18,212 bases of DNA from JAJQBJ01 sp964387095 (lineage in GTDB: Bacteria > Bacillota > Clostridia > Oscillospirales > Oscillospiraceae), in the NCBI GenBank assembly GCA_964387095.1, contig CAYLVH010000030.1, positions 1 to 18,212 on the forward strand, in the 5' to 3' direction. Under the pieces are notes generated by a model. It ran no database searches, had not been told where the DNA came from, and saw nothing but the letters and a program-made list of their open reading frames with translations. How positions within the stretch are numbered: the first letter of the stretch is position 1; each line of letters starts with the position of its first letter. Below, in pieces: positions 14,984-18,212 of this stretch. A program made the translations under genes and the position numbers.

Positions 14984-15458
14984 CGCTGGTATTCACCTCC
15001 TCCAGGAAGCGGTCATAGAGGCTGCCGTCATCCTGCGTTTTCGCGCCAATCACCTTGGCGGTGGCAGTCAGCACCAGATCGCGAATTTCGCTCCGGGCCT
15101 GACGCATAGCATCCTCTTTCCGGCGCTCCGCCTGGAGTTCTGCATTCTTCACAATGCTCTTTGCCTTCTCGTTGGCGCTTGACACGATCTGGTTATAGAC
15201 AACATTGGCGTTGGCCGCAGACTCCTCCATCGCCTTGGCCCGTTCGGTATCCATATCAGCCAGAAAGGCGCGATGCTGCTCCTTCAGGGCTTCCGCTTCC
15301 GCCTTGGCGGCGGCGGCGTCGGCCAGATCCTTGTCGACCAGCTTCTGACGCTCTTCCAGGATTTTATAAACGGGTTTAAACAGGAAGATCCGAACCAAGA
15401 CACAGAGAACCAGGATATTGATCACCGTAAACAGCAAATTAATGTCTACACTTAACAC
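14964..15458 (-). CDS. atpF: F1F0 ATP synthase subunit b
   Basis: The peripheral-stalk subunit, 164 residues. A single N-terminal membrane helix (about 8-28, LLFTVINILVLCVLVRIFLF) is followed by a long charged Ala/Glu/Lys coiled coil (about 35-145) containing the typical ILEERQKLVDKDLADA segment. A short acidic tail ends the protein. It is of normal size, so the b subunit is not itself fused to delta as in mycobacteria. Its last 20 bp overlap the start of the delta-alpha fusion gene, in a different frame, which favours coupled translation. It follows atpE by 50 bp. Confidence 0.95.
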   Translation of the reverse strand: MLSVDINLLFTVINILVLCVLVRIFLFKPVYKILEERQKLVDKDLADAAAAKAEAEALKEQHRAFLADMDTERAKAMEESAANANVVYNQIVSSANEKAKSIVKNAELQAERRKEDAMRQARSEIRDLVLTATAKVIGAKTQDDGSLYDRFLEEVNTSDDTDNS

Positions 15459-15508
15459 CTTTTCTACCTGCCTTTACTTGGATTATTGTTATCTCACTCA
15501 AGTTTCCA

Positions 15509-15724
15509 TTACAGCACGAACAGAACAAGCAGAGCGATAACGAAGCCGTAAATAGCGGTAGCCTCGGCCAGGGCGCAGCCCAGGATCAGGGAGGTTTGAA
15601 TTTTGCCGCTGGCTTCAGGCTGACGGGCAATGGCGTCAACGGCGTGAGCGGTTGCCATACCGATACCAATACCTGCACCAGCGCCGCAGAGAACGGCAAT
15701 ACCTGCACCAATTGCAACAAACAT
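15509..15724 (-). CDS. atpE: F1F0 ATP synthase subunit c
   Basis: A 71-residue hairpin of two membrane helices forming the rotor ring. The loop ARQPEASGK and the ion-carrying Glu 54 in ALAEATAIYG are present. Compared with the Na+-type c of Ilyobacter (Gln 32, Glu 65, Ser 66), the equivalents here are Ile 21, Glu 54 and Ala 55. The Na+ ligands are therefore missing and proton coupling is expected. ATG 15724 has AAAGGAG about 10 nt upstream. Spacings to its neighbours are 46 bp (atpB) and 50 bp (atpF); the high copy number of c may be supported by its own ribosome site. Confidence 0.96.
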   Translation of the reverse strand: MFVAIGAGIAVLCGAGAGIGIGMATAHAVDAIARQPEASGKIQTSLILGCALAEATAIYGFVIALLVLFVL

Positions 15725-15770
15725 AATAATGAATCTCCTTTTCGATATATATATATTTTAATGATTTTAC

Positions 15771-16445
15771 TTACTCCACTTCAACAGCCTCTTTAATGTA
15801 GATTCCTGTCAGGAATACAAACACATATGCCTGGAGGATGCCGTCGAAGAAGTCGAAATACAGGCTAAAGATCGCCGGGAGAATGACCGGCACCACAGCC
15901 TCCAGAATCTTCATAATGACGAAGGCGCCCAGAACATTACCGAATAGACGCATGCACAGGGACAACGGACGGGTGACTAAGTCCAGAATATTGATGGGGT
16001 TCAGGTAGGACTTCAGCCATTTTTCCGCACCTCGGGCTCGGACACCCGCCACCTGTACCAACACGATACTCATAACCGACAGTGCTACGGTGACGTTCAG
16101 CGCCTTGGTGGGCGGCTTAAGGCCGAAAACACCGGCAATATTGGCCAGGGCAAGATAAAGCAGCACGGTCACCAGGTAAGGCACATAAGCCTTGCCCGCC
16201 TCGCCAACCATCCCGCCGACCAGAGACTCCAGCTTGACAACGGCAAATTCCACTGCGGCCTGGCGCTTGCCGATATTGGTAACCTTCAAATTCCGGGTTA
16301 CCAGGAAGCAGACCAGGGCGATAACCCCCATGATTATCCAGGTGACGACACAGGACTCGTCCACCGTTATGCCGCCAAAAATCGGGATCGTAAACACCGG
16401 TTGGCTTGTCAATTCCTCAGACAATATCTCTGAAAAATTGCTCAC
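15771..16445 (-). CDS. atpB: F1F0 ATP synthase subunit a
   Basis: The membrane stator subunit that forms the ion half-channels, 224 residues with five or six membrane helices. The essential Arg is in RPLSLCMRLFGNVLG (Arg 166). The final helix region (ILQAYVFVFLTGIYIKEAVE) fits the conserved C-terminal block of subunit a. The start is GTG 16445 (AGGAAG 9 nt upstream); no ATG is better placed. It is preceded by a 99-codon membrane-protein gene and followed by atpE at 46 bp. Confidence 0.95.
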   Translation of the reverse strand: MSNFSEILSEELTSQPVFTIPIFGGITVDESCVVTWIIMGVIALVCFLVTRNLKVTNIGKRQAAVEFAVVKLESLVGGMVGEAGKAYVPYLVTVLLYLALANIAGVFGLKPPTKALNVTVALSVMSIVLVQVAGVRARGAEKWLKSYLNPINILDLVTRPLSLCMRLFGNVLGAFVIMKILEAVVPVILPAIFSLYFDFFDGILQAYVFVFLTGIYIKEAVEVE

Positions 16446-16535
16446 AAATTCTCACTTCCTTTCCAATGCCACAGAACTTGTTGCGCTTGTAGCTAAGTTA
16501 ATATTTCGCCATAGGGCGGCTATTATAACCGAAGA

Positions 16536-16835
16536 TCACTCTTCGGATATAACCTGAGGATCCGGCTCCGCCCCGGAAGCCATTTCCCCGGGGGGATTCT
16601 GAGCCGCAACGCGGTGGCACATCACAATCACTAAGACCGCAAACCCGAAGGCCAGAAGGGTAATTGCCAGCATCATGCTGATAGCCAGGGCCAAATTCCG
16701 GGTTTTGCGCCAGATGACGGCGGCGGTCAGCAGGCCTATGCCGTTGCCACCACAGACAATAAAAACAACCACCATAACATAGAGCAGTTTTGCCCCGGAG
16801 CTGAGGTTCTTGCGGGTTTGGGTCTCACCTTTCAT
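16536..16835 (-). CDS. Small two-helix membrane protein at the head of the atp operon
   Basis: A 99-residue protein I do not recognise. It has a short positively charged N-terminus, two predicted membrane segments (about 17-40, LLYVMVVVFIVCGGNGIGLL and onward; about 48-72) and a soluble acidic C-terminal tail. It occupies the place where many operons carry atpI or atpZ, but the sequence lacks the glycine-rich signature that I would expect of either, so I do not assign that name. ATG 16835 has GGAGGG 6 nt upstream. It lies 90 bp before atpB on the same strand with no terminator, so co-transcription is likely. A role in ATP synthase assembly, for example c-ring formation, is speculation from position. 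Confidence 0.7.
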   Translation of the reverse strand: MKGETQTRKNLSSGAKLLYVMVVVFIVCGGNGIGLLTAAVIWRKTRNLALAISMMLAITLLAFGFAVLVIVMCHRVAAQNPPGEMASGAEPDPQVISEE

Positions 16836-16864
16836 GTAAATCCCTCCATAGATACAGTGATTCT

Positions 16865-16877
16865 ACTACATTGTAGT
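16865..16877. promoter_or_regulatory. Palindrome ACTACATTGTAGT, possible operator
   Basis: A perfect 6-bp dyad around one base, in the presumed leader of the atp operon 30 bp before the ATG at 16835. It resembles TACA/TGTA operators of the BlaI/CopY type, but the spacer is 1 bp instead of 2, so that assignment is weak. Confidence 0.3.
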
Positions 16878-16915
16878 CCTTTCGCCGCCATACTTCAAAT
16901 CTTTTTTTGAAATTA

Positions 16916-16949
16916 TGCATAGAGTCTTTATTTGCATAGAGTCTTTATT
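16916..16949. repeat. Perfect 17-bp tandem duplication upstream of the atp operon
   Basis: TGCATAGAGTCTTTATT occurs at 16916-16932 and again immediately at 16933-16949 without a mismatch. It sits just downstream of the minus-strand TTGACA, where the -10 region and initial transcribed sequence of the atp operon would be. Confidence 0.9.
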
Positions 16950-17028
16950 CGTTTTTTGTCAAATATCACAAATATTTTGTTGATTCTGCAAGGTTTCGTC
17001 ATTCTCCCGGCATTTTTTCAATTTACTT

Positions 17029-17056
17029 TTGCAATTTACCGTACTTCTGATATAAT
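17029..17056 (+). promoter_or_regulatory. Sigma-A promoter of the thioesterase-NUDIX pair
   Basis: TTGCAA (17029-17034), a 16-bp spacer, then an extended -10 TGA-TATAAT (17048-17056). Transcription should start near 17063, about 29 nt before the ATG at 17092. Confidence 0.75.
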
Positions 17057-17091
17057 ATTCTTTGAAATCACAATAAAGGGGACTAAATGAT

Positions 17092-17577
17092 ATGGAATAC
17101 CGCTCTCAAGAACTTTTATCCCAGGAGGGAATGGAGAAGTCGCTGAAATACTTTGCCGAACTGCTGGCCACCAGCCAGCCAGACGCCTTCACCGCCTATA
17201 TCCCGCCGAAGTTCCTCCGCTGCAATTTTAAAGAGAACACCCTGGCCTATGTCTATGAGACTCAGCGGAAGCTGGCAAATCCCGAAGGCAATGTCCACGG
17301 CGGCGTCATCGCCTCCATGATGGACACCACCATGGGTGCTTTGATCTATTATATGGCCGGGGAGAAGATCACGCCAACCATCTCCATGAAGGTGGACTAT
17401 GTTGCCCCCGGCTTTGTGGGGCTCCCCCTGTATGTGGGTGTGAAATGCACCCGCTGCGGAAAAACCATGGCTTACATCACCTGCAAGGCCTGGCAGCGGG
17501 ACGAGGACAAGCCCATCGCCACCGCTGACGCCGTCTATTTCACCGGCGGATCCAAGGACAATCCGGAGGCCAAGTAA
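17092..17577 (+). CDS. PaaI-family hotdog-fold acyl-CoA thioesterase
   Basis: A 161-residue single-domain hotdog protein. The core signature NVHGGVIASMMDTTMGAL (residues about 64-81) has the HGG and the acidic residue (Asp 76) used in PaaI-type thioester hydrolysis. The following strands (TISMKVDYVAPGFVG; MAYITCKAW) fit the fold. These enzymes hydrolyse acyl- or aryl-CoA esters in the cytoplasm; the substrate cannot be told from sequence. The start is ATG 17092 with AAAGGGG upstream (17076-17082). Its stop TAATG overlaps the start of the NUDIX gene by one base, so the two are expressed together. Confidence 0.9.
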   Translation: MEYRSQELLSQEGMEKSLKYFAELLATSQPDAFTAYIPPKFLRCNFKENTLAYVYETQRKLANPEGNVHGGVIASMMDTTMGALIYYMAGEKITPTISMKVDYVAPGFVGLPLYVGVKCTRCGKTMAYITCKAWQRDEDKPIATADAVYFTGGSKDNPEAK

Positions 17578-17984
17578 TGCAGGCGGTGTCCGCAGGGGCC
17601 ATCCTGTACACCAGGCAGGATGGCCAAGTGCGCTTCTTACTGGTATTGGAACATATGGGCCACATCGGCTTTCCCAAGGGCCATTTGGAGGCCGGTGAAA
17701 CCGAAGAGCAGGCTGCGCTCCGGGAAATTCTCGAGGAATGCGGCATCCACGCCACCCTCCGCACCGGCTTCCGCCAGGTGCTGTCCTACCCCACGGGGGA
17801 CTTCATCAAGACCAATGCTTACTTCGTGGGCTATTTTACGGATCAGATCCCTCAACTTATGTATAGCGAGGTGGATGGGGTCTTTCTGGTGTCCCCGGAG
17901 CGGGCCATGGAGCTGCTGACCTTTGAAAATTCCAAAGAGCTGCTCCGCAATGCGGCAAAATGGATCCGGGATAATCCGGAATAG
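17577..17984 (+). CDS. NUDIX hydrolase, Ap4A-hydrolase-like
   Basis: A 135-residue protein with a complete NUDIX box at residues 35-57: Gly 35, Glu 41, Arg-Glu 49-50 and Glu-Glu 53-54, then Gly 56, matching GX5EX7REUXEEXGU exactly. The FPKGHLEAGE entry and the small size resemble diadenosine-tetraphosphate hydrolases, which clear stress nucleotides. Substrate range in this superfamily is broad, so that is a guess. The ATG at 17577 is the last base of the upstream TAA plus TG (TAATG), which indicates translational coupling with the thioesterase. No dedicated terminator with a good plus-strand T tract follows before 18148. Confidence 0.92.
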   Translation: MQAVSAGAILYTRQDGQVRFLLVLEHMGHIGFPKGHLEAGETEEQAALREILEECGIHATLRTGFRQVLSYPTGDFIKTNAYFVGYFTDQIPQLMYSEVDGVFLVSPERAMELLTFENSKELLRNAAKWIRDNPE

Positions 17985-17989
17985 GGCAG

Positions 17990-18067
17990 AAAAAAACAGC
18001 TTCGGAACCCACATCATGCTGTGACAGTCCCCTTGCTGTTCTTATACGCATATCTTCCGTTTCTAGC
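17990..18067 (-). ncRNA. Candidate small RNA of about 78 nt (own promoter and terminator)
   Basis: Behind the promoter at 18074-18103, transcription on the minus strand would start near 18067 and stop at the seven T residues (17990-17996). The 3' half folds into one long hairpin: AACAGC with GCTGTT, then GGGAC with GTTCC, then CACA with TGTG around GCATGA. The G-U wobble in the middle stem pairs only in the minus-strand RNA, which argues that this strand is the functional one. The 5' part (about 27 nt) looks unpaired. It does not match any RNA family I know, and no convincing protein is encoded. The alternative is a simple terminator for the NUDIX gene with a chance promoter. Confidence 0.4.
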
Positions 18068-18073
18068 GGGTTT

Positions 18074-18103
18074 ATTATAGCACACCATTCCCTAAATTGC
18101 CAA
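18074..18103 (-). promoter_or_regulatory. Sigma-A-like promoter pointing left, into the candidate small RNA
   Basis: On the minus strand TTGGCA (18098-18103), an 18-bp spacer, and a perfect TATAAT (18074-18079). The -35 is part of a longer dyad, TTGCCAA (18097-18103) and TTGGCAA (18121-18127), 17 bp apart. Confidence 0.55.
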
Positions 18104-18147
18104 TAGAAATTTTTTTCAAGTTGGCAACAAAACTTCGAAAAAGCACC

Positions 18148-18184
18148 GGGCCTGCGGCTTAAAACGCCGCAGGCCCACTCTTTT
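18148..18184. terminator. Strong bidirectional Rho-independent terminator
   Basis: A perfect 11-bp GC-rich stem (18148-18158 with 18166-18176) with a 7-nt loop. On + it is followed by ACTCTTTTGTCT, on - by GGTGCTTTTTCG. It can end the thioesterase-NUDIX transcript and any leftward gene beyond the window edge. Confidence 0.85.
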
Positions 18185-18212
18185 GTCTGTACGTTGTGCT
18201 CTTTAAATATTC

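Larger units (their letters stand above)
16836..17028. other. Divergent intergenic region upstream of the atp operon
   Basis: AT-rich, no gene. On the minus strand a perfect -35 TTGACA lies at 16957-16962; the best -10 at 18 bp is TATGCA, a poor match, and CATAAT lies further down. The region also holds a 17-bp tandem duplication (16916-16949) and a 13-bp palindrome (16865-16877). The atp promoter is therefore probably here but cannot be fixed by eye. Confidence 0.5.

Noticed and set aside
17857..18051. 64-codon minus-strand ORF beginning MRIRTARGLSQHDVG
   Set aside because: It starts within the candidate small RNA but runs through its terminator and antisense to the NUDIX gene; the ribosome site is poor and the C-terminal half is a Pro-rich shadow.

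Overview
This is an 18.2-kb draft-genome stretch from a GC-rich, endospore-forming Firmicute, most likely a gut-type member of the Oscillospiraceae/Ruminococcaceae. This is inferred from a clear spoIIR, the long 'type 2' LeuA, the gene families present and the strong AGGAGG-type ribosome sites. Exactly 100 Ns (4689-4788) mark a scaffold gap, so the source is a draft or metagenome assembly.

Layout from left to right: (1) The 3' part of leuA (2-isopropylmalate synthase), then a small flavin/Fe-S NAD(P)H-oxidoreductase, both on +, ending at a hairpin shared with the convergent minus-strand genes. (2) A two-gene minus unit (4487 to 1835): an AlgI-like MBOAT O-acyltransferase whose two signature histidines are both Asn, followed by a protein with a long disordered N-terminus that carries only the start of a DHHW/AlgX-like domain. 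(3) The scaffold gap, flanked by identical 55-bp sequences, then a decayed remnant that I read as an M3-family oligoendopeptidase. (4) spoIIR (minus), preceded by a terminator that overlaps its start region and a candidate sigma-F promoter. (5) A minus-strand operon: Lrp/AsnC-type regulator, class I/II aminotransferase, DUF1015 protein, ispE. It has a good sigma-A promoter (9888-9916) and ends at the hairpin in front of spoIIR. (6) The full F-type ATP synthase operon on the minus strand, running from a 99-aa membrane protein through atpB, atpE, atpF, a fused atpH-atpA, atpG and atpD to atpC, with a strong terminator at 10195-10235. (7) On +, a PaaI-type thioesterase and a NUDIX hydrolase overlapping by one base, driven by an extended -10 promoter. 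(8) At the right edge, a promoter-plus-terminator unit on the minus strand that could encode a small RNA of about 78 nt, then a strong bidirectional terminator.

The standout is the ATP synthase operon. The delta subunit and the alpha subunit are one 668-codon reading frame with a linker of only a few residues. Because F1 normally contains three alpha and one delta, a permanent fusion poses a stoichiometry problem. It calls for proteolysis, an internal translation start, or an enzyme with an unusual peripheral stalk. The second most interesting point is the MBOAT/DHHW-like pair, in which both partners look stripped of their catalytic parts yet remain open reading frames in an operon.
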